A stretch of DNA of 64,000 nt from Janthinobacterium rivuli (GCF_029690045.1 NZ_CP121464.1:3844001-3908000), one strand, 5' to 3'; positions 16,761 to 25,260 are shown, counted from the stretch's first letter. Program-made: numbers and translations. The notes: a model not told the origin generated them from the letters alone.

Positions 16761-19214
16761 TTATCCTTGCGGCACCGGCTGCGCTGCGGGAGCAGGCGCA
16801 GGCGCCGCCTCCTGCACCGCCTTGCCATGCGACTCCTGCCCGCCCTCGCCTTCGGGCGGCATGGCCAGCGGCGCCGGCGGCGCGCCTTCCTGCAGCAAGT
16901 CACCCGGCTCTTCCACCGGTTCGTCCTCGGGCTCGTCGACCGGCTCCACGTGGCGCAGCGGCGGAGGTGGCTTGCCGCCGGGGAAGATGGCGTCGCGCGA
17001 TAGTTTTCCCGTGTCGAGCGCCGTCTTGAAGAAGTCGCCCACCACCAGCACGGCGTTGTGGCCGCCCTGGCCCCAGTAATTGCTGCGCATGGTGACGCGC
17101 GCGTCATTGAAGCCGACCCAGGCGCCGCCCACCAGTTCCGGGTGCATCAAAATAAACCAGCCGTCCGCATTGTTTTGCGTGGTGCCGCTCTTGCCGGCCA
17201 CGTCGGAGCGGATGCCGAAACGGCTGCGGATGGCCGTGCCCGTGCCGCGGTCGATCACGCCGCGCATCATGTCCGTCAGGGTGGCGGCCGATGCTTCCTG
17301 CATGGCGCGCTTGGGCTTGTCTTCGCCGAAGCGGGCGATGACCTTGCCTTCGCGGTCGGTGATGTGCGTGACGACAAACGGCAGGCGCGCCTCGCCCTGG
17401 GCCGCGATGCTGGCGTAGGCGTTGACCATTTCCAGCAAGGTGACGGGACTGGTGCCCAGCGCCAGCGACGGCACTTTTTCCAGCTTGCTGTCGCGAATGC
17501 CCAGCGCGCGCGCCAGCTTGATGATCGGCGGCAAGCCGACGTCCTGCATCACTTGCGCCGTGATGGTGTTTTTCGAATACACGAGGCCGTCGCGCATGGT
17601 CATGTCGCGCCCCGTCGTGCCGCTCATGTCCGTCGGGCGCCATTTGGTGCCGTCGGCCGCCTTGATATCCATCACTTCATCGCGGTAGACGTGCTCGGGA
17701 CTTAAACCTTTTTCCAGCGCCGCGCCATACACGATGGGCTTGAAGGTCGAGCCAGGCTGGCGCGCCGCCTGCGACACGTGGTCGAACTGTTCGCGCGCAA
17801 AGTCGCGGCTGCCTACCCAGGCGCGCACGGCGCCGGTGGCCGGGTCCATGGCCGTAAAGCCCGCTTCCAGGCGCGTCTTCGACTTGCGCAGGGCCGCCAT
17901 GAAGGCGCGGTCGCCCTTCAGTTGCGCCAGCGCCGCCTCGGGCGTGCCGCCGGCCGCCGTCAGCTTGCGGTAGTCGCCCGACTCGCGCACGAAGCTGTCG
18001 AGCAAGCCAGGATGCGATTTCCAGAAATAATCGAAGGCCACGCTGCCGCCCTGCATGCCCGCGTACATGCCCGTCGAGGTGGACGACGGCACGCCGGCGC
18101 GGCTCCATTCCACGTCGGCGATCGCCTGCAGGGCATTCGCCTGGCGCTCGACGGCGCGCTCGGCCGCCTGCTGCAAGTCATGGTCGAGCGTGGTGTGCAC
18201 CACCAGGCCATCGCGTTCCAGGTTGTAGTCGTTCTCGTCGGCCCACTCGATCAGCCACTTGCGCACATAGGCCGTGAAATGGCTGTCCGATTGCGCCCGC
18301 TCGCTCTGGCGCTCGAAATGCAGGCGCAGCGGACGCTTGATCAACTGTTTATAGCGCGCCTCGTCGATGACGTCATGCTTGCGCATCTGCCCCAGCACCA
18401 CGTTGCGGCGCTGCAGGGAACGTTCGGGGTTGCCGACCGGATTGTAGTAATTCGTGCCTTTGAGCATGCCGACCAGGGTGGCGCTTTCCAGGATGTCGAG
18501 GCGCGAGGCGGGCTTGTCGAAGTAGGTGCGGGCCGCCATTTCGATGCCGTAAGTGTTGTACAGGAAGGGTACCGTATTCAGATAGGCTTCCAGAATTTCC
18601 GTCTTGCTGTAGGTGGCCTCGATTTTCAGGGCCGTGATCAGCTCCTTCAGCTTGCGGTTCAGGTTGCGCGAGCGGCCGATTTCCTCGGGGAACATATTGC
18701 GCGCCAGTTGCTGCGTGATGGTGGAACCGCCCTGGGGGTTGCCGCTTGCGGTGTGCAAGACGGCGCCCGCCGTGCGCGTAAAATCGATGCCGTGGTGGTC
18801 GTAGAAGCGGTGGTCTTCCGTCGAGATCAAGGCGCTGATCACGTTCGGCGAAATCTGCTTGAGCGTGACCCGTTCCTGCAAGCCCTGGTCGAAGCGGGCC
18901 AGTTCCTCGCCATCGGCGCTGACCATGGTGCTCGGCGCGGCCGCGCGCGCCTGGCGCAAGTCATGGATGCTGGGCGTGAGGGGAATCAGCAACAGCATGT
19001 ACACGGTCAGCAGCGCCAGCACGGCCAGGAAAGACCATAGCCCCAGCACCAGCGCGCGCCGTACGGGCGGCAGGGTCATCAAGTGCGCGTGGCCGCGCCG
19101 GTACAGCGCCACCGCCTTTGTCCACGCCACTCCCGCCACGCGCAAGGCTTGCGCGCGCGCCCATGTCCATGCCTGCCGTGCTTTTTCCTGAAACTGCTCC
19201 ATGCCTGATGCCAT
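16761..19214 (-). CDS. Class A penicillin-binding protein (PBP1A-like, bifunctional)
   Basis: 817 residues. One N-terminal transmembrane helix (ALVLGLWSFLAVLALLTVYM) is followed by the glycosyltransferase domain with EDHRFYDHHGID and GGSTITQQLARN. The transpeptidase domain carries all three motifs: STFK in QPGSTFKPIVYG, SKN in YSKNTITAQ and KSGT in GKSGTTQNNADGW. A Pro/Glu-rich C-terminal tail follows. It polymerises and cross-links peptidoglycan. Start chosen at MASGMEQF; an ATG four codons further in has a slightly better ribosome site. An OXA beta-lactamase lies close by upstream on the same strand. Confidence 0.94.
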   Translation of the reverse strand: MASGMEQFQEKARQAWTWARAQALRVAGVAWTKAVALYRRGHAHLMTLPPVRRALVLGLWSFLAVLALLTVYMLLLIPLTPSIHDLRQARAAAPSTMVSADGEELARFDQGLQERVTLKQISPNVISALISTEDHRFYDHHGIDFTRTAGAVLHTASGNPQGGSTITQQLARNMFPEEIGRSRNLNRKLKELITALKIEATYSKTEILEAYLNTVPFLYNTYGIEMAARTYFDKPASRLDILESATLVGMLKGTNYYNPVGNPERSLQRRNVVLGQMRKHDVIDEARYKQLIKRPLRLHFERQSERAQSDSHFTAYVRKWLIEWADENDYNLERDGLVVHTTLDHDLQQAAERAVERQANALQAIADVEWSRAGVPSSTSTGMYAGMQGGSVAFDYFWKSHPGLLDSFVRESGDYRKLTAAGGTPEAALAQLKGDRAFMAALRKSKTRLEAGFTAMDPATGAVRAWVGSRDFAREQFDHVSQAARQPGSTFKPIVYGAALEKGLSPEHVYRDEVMDIKAADGTKWRPTDMSGTTGRDMTMRDGLVYSKNTITAQVMQDVGLPPIIKLARALGIRDSKLEKVPSLALGTSPVTLLEMVNAYASIAAQGEARLPFVVTHITDREGKVIARFGEDKPKRAMQEASAATLTDMMRGVIDRGTGTAIRSRFGIRSDVAGKSGTTQNNADGWFILMHPELVGGAWVGFNDARVTMRSNYWGQGGHNAVLVVGDFFKTALDTGKLSRDAIFPGGKPPPPLRHVEPVDEPEDEPVEEPGDLLQEGAPPAPLAMPPEGEGGQESHGKAVQEAAPAPAPAAQPVPQG

Positions 19215-19288
19215 GCTTGTAACCTTGTCTGATGCCGGGAAATCCGTTTCAGCAAGTATATAGGGCGGGCAACAAAGCGGGCCGGAAT

Positions 19289-19684
19289 TTACGCCAGGCA
19301 AGCATCGAGGCGCGCCAGCGTGACGCCGACATACGCGCCCACGCAGCGCGCGTCATGCGTCGTAAACGGGTTTTCCAGTTGCAGCAGGCCGCAGTCGCAG
19401 ATGACGGGATCGACCTGGGTCACGACGCCCAGCGCCAGATAGCGCCAGCCATCAAGGCGCTGCAAGCGCTTTTCTTCACCCGGGTTGGCGCGGAAGATGG
19501 CGTCCCAGTCGTCAAGCTCGCCGGGCATGGGCCACAGTTCGAGCTGGACTTGCGTGCCGGCGGCCATCTGCCCGCCGCCAAACTCGTCCATCACGTACAG
19601 GCGTTGGCCGCCCACTTCGATGACGGCTTCCAGGTACTCGCCTTCGGAAGCGATGAAAGTGGCGGCAACGATGCTGGCCGTCAC
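19289..19684 (-). CDS. Protein of unknown function coupled to the OXA beta-lactamase
   Basis: 131 residues from a GTG start that overlaps the beta-lactamase stop (GTGA). It is acidic, without signal peptide or transmembrane segment: IVAATFIASEGEYLEAVIEV at the start, a Trp-rich centre (LWPMPGELDDWDAIFRANPG) and three Cys in the last third (PVICDCGLLQ, ARCVG). No family is recognised. The coupling means it is made with the beta-lactamase, but nothing in it suggests a resistance role. Confidence 0.75.
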   Translation of the reverse strand: MTASIVAATFIASEGEYLEAVIEVGGQRLYVMDEFGGGQMAAGTQVQLELWPMPGELDDWDAIFRANPGEEKRLQRLDGWRYLALGVVTQVDPVICDCGLLQLENPFTTHDARCVGAYVGVTLARLDACLA

Positions 19685-20499
19685 TTCTGCGCCTGCTCCA
19701 TCAGCGCCGGCAATTCTTTCAGCATGGCGTCGCGCGTGCGCAAGCCGGCCGACTGCTCACCCTTCTTGTCATCCTGCACCAGGCGCGCAAAGACGATGCT
19801 GCGCTCGCCCTTGCTGGCCCAGCCCACGAACCAGCCGTAGCCATGCGCTTCGTCGAAGCTGCCGTCGGCCTTGCGCGGGAAGGCGGCGCCCGTCTTGCCA
19901 TGCACTTGCCAGCCGCCCACGTCCGCCAGGCGGGTCAGGCGCTGCGTTGCTTCCATCGCCTGTTTCGTCACGGGCAGCTGATAATTGACCAGCTTGCGCA
20001 AGAACCCCAGCTGTTCCAGCGGAGAGATTTTCAGCGAAGAACTGATCCACGAACGCTCCAGGCTGTTGTCCTTGCCCGGATCGCCCGAGACATCCGCATT
20101 GCCATAGCGCAAAGCTTTCGCGTATTTCTGGAAGCGCTCGGCGCCCAGCGCCTGCGTGATCTGCTGCGAATACCAGACGACGGAATACTGCATCCAACGC
20201 GACGGGTCCGTATCCTGGCGCCAGGCTTCGCCGCCCCAGTCCACGTAGCCCTGACGGTACGGCAGGGCCGGCTTGTGCTCGTCCTTGAGGAAGCCGGCGT
20301 CATAGCCCATCAGGCTGAGCGCGATCTTGAACGTGGATGCGGGGGTGACTCTGTCGAGGCAATTGCCCTCTTGCAGCAAGACGGCACCCGTTTTGGCATC
20401 GGCCATGGCCGTGCAGATGGTGGCGGCCCTGGCCTGCGAAGCGGCCAGGGTGGCGGCCGTCAGGCCGAGGATAAACTGGAACAATGCGCGATATTTCAT
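19681..20499 (-). CDS. blaOXA: Class D (OXA-type) beta-lactamase
   Basis: 272 residues with a signal peptide (cleaved near ASQARA). All class D motifs are present: S55-T-F-K58 (catalytic Ser and carboxylated Lys), S106-V-V108, Y132-G-N134 and K202-T-G204. Trp151 stands where class D enzymes have the Trp that shields the modified Lys. It hydrolyses penicillins in the periplasm; the spectrum cannot be read from the motifs. The ribosome site is GGAGG and a TACAAT -10 lies about 40 bases upstream. Chromosomal context without mobile elements nearby suggests an intrinsic gene. Confidence 0.94.
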   Translation of the reverse strand: MKYRALFQFILGLTAATLAASQARAATICTAMADAKTGAVLLQEGNCLDRVTPASTFKIALSLMGYDAGFLKDEHKPALPYRQGYVDWGGEAWRQDTDPSRWMQYSVVWYSQQITQALGAERFQKYAKALRYGNADVSGDPGKDNSLERSWISSSLKISPLEQLGFLRKLVNYQLPVTKQAMEATQRLTRLADVGGWQVHGKTGAAFPRKADGSFDEAHGYGWFVGWASKGERSIVFARLVQDDKKGEQSAGLRTRDAMLKELPALMEQAQK

Positions 20500-20586
20500 G
20501 GGCCTCCGGGGTTGGGGGAGAAGGACAAAGCGAAATTGTACCGGGCAGCACGGCGCGATGCCAGCGCTGATAACATTGCCTTGACG

Positions 20587-20745
20587 TTAGTGACCGCCCG
20601 GCTGGCGTTCCCGCTTCAGCCGCTCCTCTTCCAGCTCGTCCATGCCCAGCTTTTCCTCGTCGATCAGCGCATGCTCGCGCCGTTCGCGTTCCAGTTCCGC
20701 TTCCAGGCTGTCATCATTGACTTCCCGCTCGATTTTCTCCGGCAT
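20587..20745 (-). CDS. Small highly charged protein (52 residues)
   Basis: A 52-residue frame, MPEKIEREVNDDSLEAELER at the start and KLGMDELEEERLKRERQPGG near the end. It has a textbook ribosome site (GGAGGAG six bases before the ATG) and lies 24 bases after folE2 on the same strand. It is almost entirely Glu/Arg/Lys/Leu, predicted helical or coiled coil, cytoplasmic. No family recognised. The combination of strong initiation signal and operon position argues that it is real and cotranscribed with folE2. Confidence 0.65.
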   Translation of the reverse strand: MPEKIEREVNDDSLEAELERERREHALIDEEKLGMDELEEERLKRERQPGGH

Positions 20746-20769
20746 GCTGTGCTCCTCCAGGGTGGTTGA

Positions 20770-21690
20770 CTAGTATTCTCCGGCAAGCTTGCCCGCCTGT
20801 GCCACGGCGTCGTGCGGATGCAGGCTTTCCATATGCCGTACGGTAACACGCGCCTGCGGATGGCGCGGCGCCAGCGCCGCCTGCACGCGGCGGGCCGCAT
20901 CTTCCACATACATCAGGTTAGCACCATTCAGGCGCGCGAACGCCTGCTCGTCCGCCCGTTTCACGGCCGTCTGCAGCGGCGTCGCCAGCGCCGCTTCCAC
21001 CAAGTCGATCAGGGGAAACAGCTCCAGCTCCGCCTGCTCCGTCAAGAGCACGGTGACCATCGCCGTGCTGCGCTGGCTGTGCGGCGTGGCCAGGCTCGCG
21101 TGTTCCTGCAGCCAGGCGCGCGCGGCCGCGCCGTCGATGCCGCCCGCGCCGAACCGCGCCGCGAAGGCGTCGGCCAGCAGTTGCCGCGACAGCGCCGCCG
21201 AACATGGGCAAGTCGACGAGTAGCCGATCTCCACCGTCAGGGATAGCGCAAAGCCCTGCGGAGTAACACTGGCTTGCAGGCGCACGGGATACGATTTCCA
21301 ACCCGACAAGCCCGCCGTCAGCAGCGCCGGCTGGCGCCGCAGCAAGGGAAACGCCAGCGCCAGGCGCGCCTGCGTGCTGCCGCAATCGGCGTGGCTGTCC
21401 ACCATGCGCCGCAGCACGGCGGCCAGCGCGCCCGCATCGAGCGGCTGCGCGGCGGCAAACGCATCGAGCAGCAGATACAAACGCGACATGTGGATGCCCT
21501 TGACGTGCGGGTCGGGCAAATCGACTTGCACGTCGGCCCAGGCATGCACTTGCTGCGCCTGCCCGCCCTCTTCCAGCCACAGGGGCAAGGCGATGCCCTG
21601 CATGCCGACCCACTCGAGCGGCAAGGGGCTGCCCAGATGTGGGCCGGCCGCCACGTCAGGCAGGGGCGAGGAAATCGAATCGCGCTTCAT
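20770..21690 (-). CDS. folE2: GTP cyclohydrolase I type IB (FolE2), zinc-independent
   Basis: 306 residues of the FolE2/COG1469 family. Recognisable are QVDLPDPHVKGIHMSRLYLL, the catalytic-site segment GYSSTCPCSAALSRQL with CPCS, the His in SLATPHSQRSTAMV and C-terminal LMYVEDAARRV. It makes dihydroneopterin triphosphate from GTP, the first step of folate or queuosine synthesis, and works with metals other than zinc. Start set at MKRDSISS; the longer frame runs into the promoter. In many bacteria this paralogue is switched on by zinc starvation, which fits the two regulatory dyads upstream. Confidence 0.93.
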   Translation of the reverse strand: MKRDSISSPLPDVAAGPHLGSPLPLEWVGMQGIALPLWLEEGGQAQQVHAWADVQVDLPDPHVKGIHMSRLYLLLDAFAAAQPLDAGALAAVLRRMVDSHADCGSTQARLALAFPLLRRQPALLTAGLSGWKSYPVRLQASVTPQGFALSLTVEIGYSSTCPCSAALSRQLLADAFAARFGAGGIDGAAARAWLQEHASLATPHSQRSTAMVTVLLTEQAELELFPLIDLVEAALATPLQTAVKRADEQAFARLNGANLMYVEDAARRVQAALAPRHPQARVTVRHMESLHPHDAVAQAGKLAGEY

Positions 21691-21702
21691 GGTGACAACT
21701 CC

Positions 21703-21723
21703 ATATGCAAACAAGTTGCATAT
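21703..21723. promoter_or_regulatory. folE2 promoter dyad 1 (TGCAA-N5-TTGCA)
   Basis: ATATGCAA-ACAAG-TTGCATAT, perfect 8-base arms, 13 bases before the folE2 start codon. The core TGCAA-N5-TTGCA is repeated exactly at 21746-21760, centre to centre 40 bases apart. The regulator is not identified by sequence; Zur is the best-motivated candidate because FolE2 replaces the zinc enzyme FolE. Confidence 0.65.
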
Positions 21724-21742
21724 CATGAAGAAAAATCCCCGC

Positions 21743-21763
21743 ATTTGCAAGTATCTTGCATTA
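21743..21763. promoter_or_regulatory. folE2 promoter dyad 2 (TGCAA-N5-TTGCA)
   Basis: ATTTGCAA-GTATC-TTGCATTA. It has the same core and spacing as the dyad at 21703-21723, one face of the helix away (about four turns). It lies between folE2 and the end of alkB, so it serves folE2 and not alkB. Confidence 0.65.
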
Positions 21764-21781
21764 ATGGGGCGTATTGACGGG

Positions 21782-22444
21782 TCAGCTGGCCTTGCGAAAC
21801 GTCAGATTGATGCGCTGCGGGCCCAGCACCGCGTGTTCGCCCTCCTTCAGGGGCGCCACGCCGTGGAAGCGCAGGCGGTCGGCGCCGCCCCACACCACCA
21901 CGTCGCCGTGCAGCAGGCCGATGCGCGCCGCCTTGTCGGCCCGCTCGGCGCCGCCAAACAGGAAGGTGGCGGGCAAACCGAGCGAGACGGAGACGATGGG
22001 CGCGTTGAAATCGCATTCATCGCGGTCCTGGTGCAGGGCCATGCGCGCGCCGGGCGCGTAACGGTTGAGCAGGCAGGCGTCGGGAACAAAGCCCGGATAG
22101 CCGGCCGCCTGCGCCGCCGCCTGCGCCAGGCGCAGGAACACGGGCGGCATCGGCGGCCAGGGAAGACCGCTGTCCGGATCGCGCCGCGCATAGCGGTAGC
22201 CGCGTCCATCCGTGACCCAGCCCAGGGGGCCGCAATTGCTCATGGCAACCGACATGCGCAAGCCGCCCGGCGTGGCCATGTGGCGCAGGGGCGCGGCCAG
22301 CACAATGGAGTCCAGCGCCGGCAGCAGCTCGTCCAGGTAAGGCAGCGCGAAAGCGCGCAGCAGGACGGACGCGCACGAGCCCGGCACCAGCGGCACGGGG
22401 CCGGCCGGGACTTGTTCTTCATCGGCGAACAGGGACAGGTTCAT
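21782..22444 (-). CDS. alkB: AlkB-type alpha-ketoglutarate/Fe(II) dioxygenase (DNA alkylation repair)
   Basis: 220 residues, close to the usual AlkB length. It has the nucleotide-recognition lid region MSNCGPLGWVTDGRGYRYAR, the NRYAPGARMALHQDRDE segment giving the iron ligands H-x-D, the distal His in LRFHGV and the 2-oxoglutarate-binding Arg pair in RINLTFRK. It removes 1-methyladenine and 3-methylcytosine lesions by oxidative demethylation. No ada gene is next to it. The start codon is near a weak ribosome site and the next gene to the right is divergent. Confidence 0.94.
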   Translation of the reverse strand: MNLSLFADEEQVPAGPVPLVPGSCASVLLRAFALPYLDELLPALDSIVLAAPLRHMATPGGLRMSVAMSNCGPLGWVTDGRGYRYARRDPDSGLPWPPMPPVFLRLAQAAAQAAGYPGFVPDACLLNRYAPGARMALHQDRDECDFNAPIVSVSLGLPATFLFGGAERADKAARIGLLHGDVVVWGGADRLRFHGVAPLKEGEHAVLGPQRINLTFRKAS

Positions 22445-22538
22445 GCCGCCTATTTTAGCCGCGCCATGGAAAAAGCGCGCGCGGCCGCCCCATGGTGCGC
22501 TACAGTAGCGCTTCCAGCCACTACCCGACTCCCTGACG

Positions 22539-23012
22539 ATGGATCATTACGCCGATTTGCTGCAAACCCTGGCGCAGCAGGAAGAAACCCTGCAATTCGA
22601 ACGCTTCGACAACGACGCCGCGCTGGCCGTGGGCCTGTGGATCGTCGAAGAAGTGCGCAAGCGGGGCAAGGCCGTCACCGTCAACATCACGCGCAACGGC
22701 CAAGTGCTGTTCCACCACGCCATGACGGGCGCCACGGCCGACCAGGCGGACTGGATACGCCGCAAGAACAATACGGTGCAGCGCTTTTGCCGCAGCTCCT
22801 ATTACATGGGCATCTCGTATAAAAGCCGCGGCAGCACCTTCGAAGACGTGAAATACCTCGATGACATCGAATACGCGGGCCACGGCGGCGCCTTTCCCCT
22901 GCTGATACGCGGCGTGGGACTGGTCGGCACCGTCACCGTTTCCGGCCTGGCGCAGGCGGACGACCACGCGCTGGTGGTGGCCGCGCTGCAGGCGCAGCTG
23001 GACGCGCACTGA
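22539..23012 (+). CDS. UPF0303 family (HbpS/GlcG-like) protein
   Basis: 157 residues, the full length of the UPF0303 family (COG4702). Visible hallmarks: AWD-like FERFDNDAALAVGLWIVEEV, VLFHHAMTGATADQADWIRR, FCRSSYYMGISYKSRGSTFE and the C-terminal GGAFPLLIRGVGLVGTVTVS. The family has a heme-binding-protein-like fold but no settled function. It is flanked by divergent alkB on the left and the convergent SDR gene on the right and has no obvious partner. Confidence 0.9.
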   Translation: MDHYADLLQTLAQQEETLQFERFDNDAALAVGLWIVEEVRKRGKAVTVNITRNGQVLFHHAMTGATADQADWIRRKNNTVQRFCRSSYYMGISYKSRGSTFEDVKYLDDIEYAGHGGAFPLLIRGVGLVGTVTVSGLAQADDHALVVAALQAQLDAH

Positions 23013-23053
23013 CGCCTCGCAGGCGCCATCCGCGCCGGCTACCGGGACAGGCT

Positions 23054-23821
23054 CTAAATGCGCTGGCCGCCGTCGATGGGAATTTCCGCGCCCGTGATGT
23101 ACGAGGCGCGCTCGCTGCACAGAAACTCCACCAAATCGGCCACTTCGGCCGTCGTGCCCAGGCGGCGCAGGGGAATTTGCGTGTCGACGATGTGCGAGGT
23201 GCCGGGCGACAGAATCGCCGTGTCGATCTCGCCCGGCGCGATGGCATTGACGCGCACATTCAGCGGCGCCATGTCGTTGGCCATTTCGCGCGTCAGCGAC
23301 GCCAGCGCCGCCTTCGAACTGGCATAGGCGGAGCCGGCAAACGGGTGCACGCGGTAGCCGGCGATCGAGCACAGGTTCACGACGGCGCCGTGCGCGTTCG
23401 ACAATTCCTGCGCGAAGCCGCGCGTCAGCGCCAGCGGCGCAAAAAAATTGGTGTTGTACATTTCCTGCCACGTCTGCATGTCGGTGGTCAGCGAATTGAC
23501 GCGCGAGCCGCCCGGCCCCTTCGGCGACACGCCCGCATTGTTGACTAGGGCGTGCAGTTTCGAGTCGCCCAGCATGGGGCGCAGGGTCTCGACCATCTGC
23601 CCGATCTGGCTCAGGTCCGACAAATCCATGCACACATGCGTGTTGTGCTCCTGGCTGCGCGGGCAACCGCCGGGAATCGGGCTGCGCGAGACGGTGATGA
23701 CCCGCCAGCCGAGGCTGCGGAAGCGTTCCGCGACGGCGTGGCCGATGCCGCGGCTGGCGCCGGTGACGATGGCGGTTTTCTGTTCCATTTTCTGTTCAAT
23801 CTTGTGCTCAATGTGCGTCAT
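23054..23821 (-). CDS. SDR-family oxidoreductase
   Basis: 255 residues of the classical short-chain dehydrogenase type. NAD(P)-binding TGASRGIGHAVAERF, NNAG, catalytic Ser in CSIAGY and the YASSK pair (YxxxK), then AIAPGEIDTAILSPG are all present. The start is MTHIEHKIEQ with ribosome site GAGGAAG; this overlaps the GntR gene end by 14 bases, so the two are cotranscribed. The substrate is unknown; a GntR/FCD partner suggests a sugar-acid or hydroxy-acid substrate, since FCD regulators commonly sense carboxylic acids. Confidence 0.92.
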   Translation of the reverse strand: MTHIEHKIEQKMEQKTAIVTGASRGIGHAVAERFRSLGWRVITVSRSPIPGGCPRSQEHNTHVCMDLSDLSQIGQMVETLRPMLGDSKLHALVNNAGVSPKGPGGSRVNSLTTDMQTWQEMYNTNFFAPLALTRGFAQELSNAHGAVVNLCSIAGYRVHPFAGSAYASSKAALASLTREMANDMAPLNVRVNAIAPGEIDTAILSPGTSHIVDTQIPLRRLGTTAEVADLVEFLCSERASYITGAEIPIDGGQRI

Positions 23822-24530
23822 GTTCTTCCTCGTTCTGTTCTTGTTCGCTTGTGCCGGCGTGGATGCGCTCCTGGCGCATGACATAGGCCAGCATCTGCGT
23901 GCCGCCGTCGAGAATGTCCTGTTCGATGGCACGCCGCGCGGCCGCGCCGTCGCGCTGGCGCAGCGCGCTGATGATGGCGTGGTGGTGGCCCACCCGCATG
24001 TCGGGCGAAAAGCTGGCGTAGCCGGCGGCGATCAGGGGCGCCGTCTGCATCCACAAATGGTCGACGAAGCGTTTCAAGGTCGGCATGCCGGCCGCCTGCG
24101 CCAGGCCCAGGTGAAACGCCTGGTTGCATTGCAGGGCCGCCGCCAGGTCGTGCCGGGCGATGGCCTCTTCATTCGCCTGCAGCAGGCACTCCAGGTCGGC
24201 CAGGGTAGCGTCGTCGATGCGCTGCGCCGCTTCGAACGCGCCCAGGCCTTCCAGTTCCAGGCGCAGCGCGCGGATTTCCAGGTAGCGCGCCACGCTGAGC
24301 ACGGGCACGCGGAAGTCACGGGGCGAGCGCAGCACCAGCGCCTCTTCCTGCACCAGCTGCAGCATGGCGTCGCGCACGGGCGTGACGCTGGTGCCCAGCT
24401 GCAGCGCCAGCTCACGGATGCGCAACCGGTCATTCGGCTGGAAACGCCCGGCCGCCAGCGCTTCGCGCAGCATGGCATACACGGACTTGCCCAGATTGAC
24501 GTGCACCAGACTGTCCAATTGATGGTTCAT
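23808..24530 (-). CDS. GntR-family (FCD domain) regulator
   Basis: 240 residues. N-terminal winged helix: VYAMLREALAAGRFQPNDRL, RIRELALQLGTSVTPVRDAM. The C-terminal FCD domain has the metal/ligand residues in NQAFHLGLAQAAG and VGHHHAIISALRQRDG. It precedes the SDR gene with overlap and is followed upstream by a perfect palindrome typical of FCD operators, so it probably represses its own operon until a carboxylate ligand is present. Confidence 0.92.
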   Translation of the reverse strand: MNHQLDSLVHVNLGKSVYAMLREALAAGRFQPNDRLRIRELALQLGTSVTPVRDAMLQLVQEEALVLRSPRDFRVPVLSVARYLEIRALRLELEGLGAFEAAQRIDDATLADLECLLQANEEAIARHDLAAALQCNQAFHLGLAQAAGMPTLKRFVDHLWMQTAPLIAAGYASFSPDMRVGHHHAIISALRQRDGAAARRAIEQDILDGGTQMLAYVMRQERIHAGTSEQEQNEEEHDAH

Positions 24531-24554
24531 GCGTGTGTTTGATCGTTGAAAAAT

Positions 24555-24568
24555 TATGATGCATCATA
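24555..24568. promoter_or_regulatory. Perfect palindrome TATGATGCATCATA, probable GntR operator
   Basis: A 14-base perfect palindrome, 24 bases before the GntR start. AT-rich dyads of this style (TNGTATnATACnA) are the known targets of FCD-type GntR regulators. It also lies in the upstream region of the divergent thioesterase gene. Confidence 0.6.
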
Positions 24569-24666
24569 CATCAATGTGAAAAACAGTGTTTTTCCCTGCG
24601 TGCGCCGAAGACAGCATGCGCCGCCAGGCCGTACAATCAGCCGCCACCGTCTCGAAAGGATTGCAT

Positions 24667-25107
24667 TTGAACTGGGATTATCCGCATGCCCACACCCTGC
24701 CCGTCACGCCCGAAGCGGGCGACATCGATGGTTTGCAGCACACCAACAACGCCGTCTACGTGCGCTGGTGCGAGCATATCGCCTGGCACCATTCGGCCAC
24801 CCTGGGGCTGGACCTCGACGATTACCGGCGCCTGGACCGGGCCATGGCGATACGCCGCGGCGAATACGACTACCTGCTGCCGACGCGGGCCGGCGAAGCG
24901 CTGACCCTGGCCACCTGGCTGTGCGCCAGCGATGGCCGCTCCAGCATGGAACGGCGCTTCCAGCTGATCCGCGACAGCGACGGCGCCACCGTCGTGCGCG
25001 GACGCTGGGACTTGATCTGCATTGAATTGAGCAGCGGCCGCGCGCGCCGCCTGCCGCCCGAGTTTCTGGCCGTGTACGAACCGGCCATCGTCGCGGCCGG
25101 CGCGTAA
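24667..25107 (+). CDS. Acyl-CoA thioesterase (4HBT hotdog fold)
   Basis: About 146 residues from a TTG start, chosen because AAAGGA sits six bases before it and the protein then has the normal length (MNWDYPHAHTLPVTPEAGDI). ATG at 24616 is an in-frame alternative. The hotdog active-site stretch is GDIDGLQHTNNAVYVRWCEH, as in YbgC/4-hydroxybenzoyl-CoA thioesterases with the catalytic Asp. It hydrolyses acyl-CoA thioesters; the chain specificity is not evident. It is divergent from the GntR/SDR operon. Confidence 0.85.
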   Translation: MNWDYPHAHTLPVTPEAGDIDGLQHTNNAVYVRWCEHIAWHHSATLGLDLDDYRRLDRAMAIRRGEYDYLLPTRAGEALTLATWLCASDGRSSMERRFQLIRDSDGATVVRGRWDLICIELSSGRARRLPPEFLAVYEPAIVAAGA

Positions 25108-25260
25108 AAGCGGACGCCTGGGCCGCCGTTTTGCGCGCCGTTCGGCGAAGATGCGGGGCTTTTCTTGCGCCTCCGCAGTGCAACATGCATTTCGCTCCTG
25201 CTTTGCCCGTGCATGCTTTAGAATCAGCGACCTCAGCCCCGTAAAAACAGGATAAAACAT

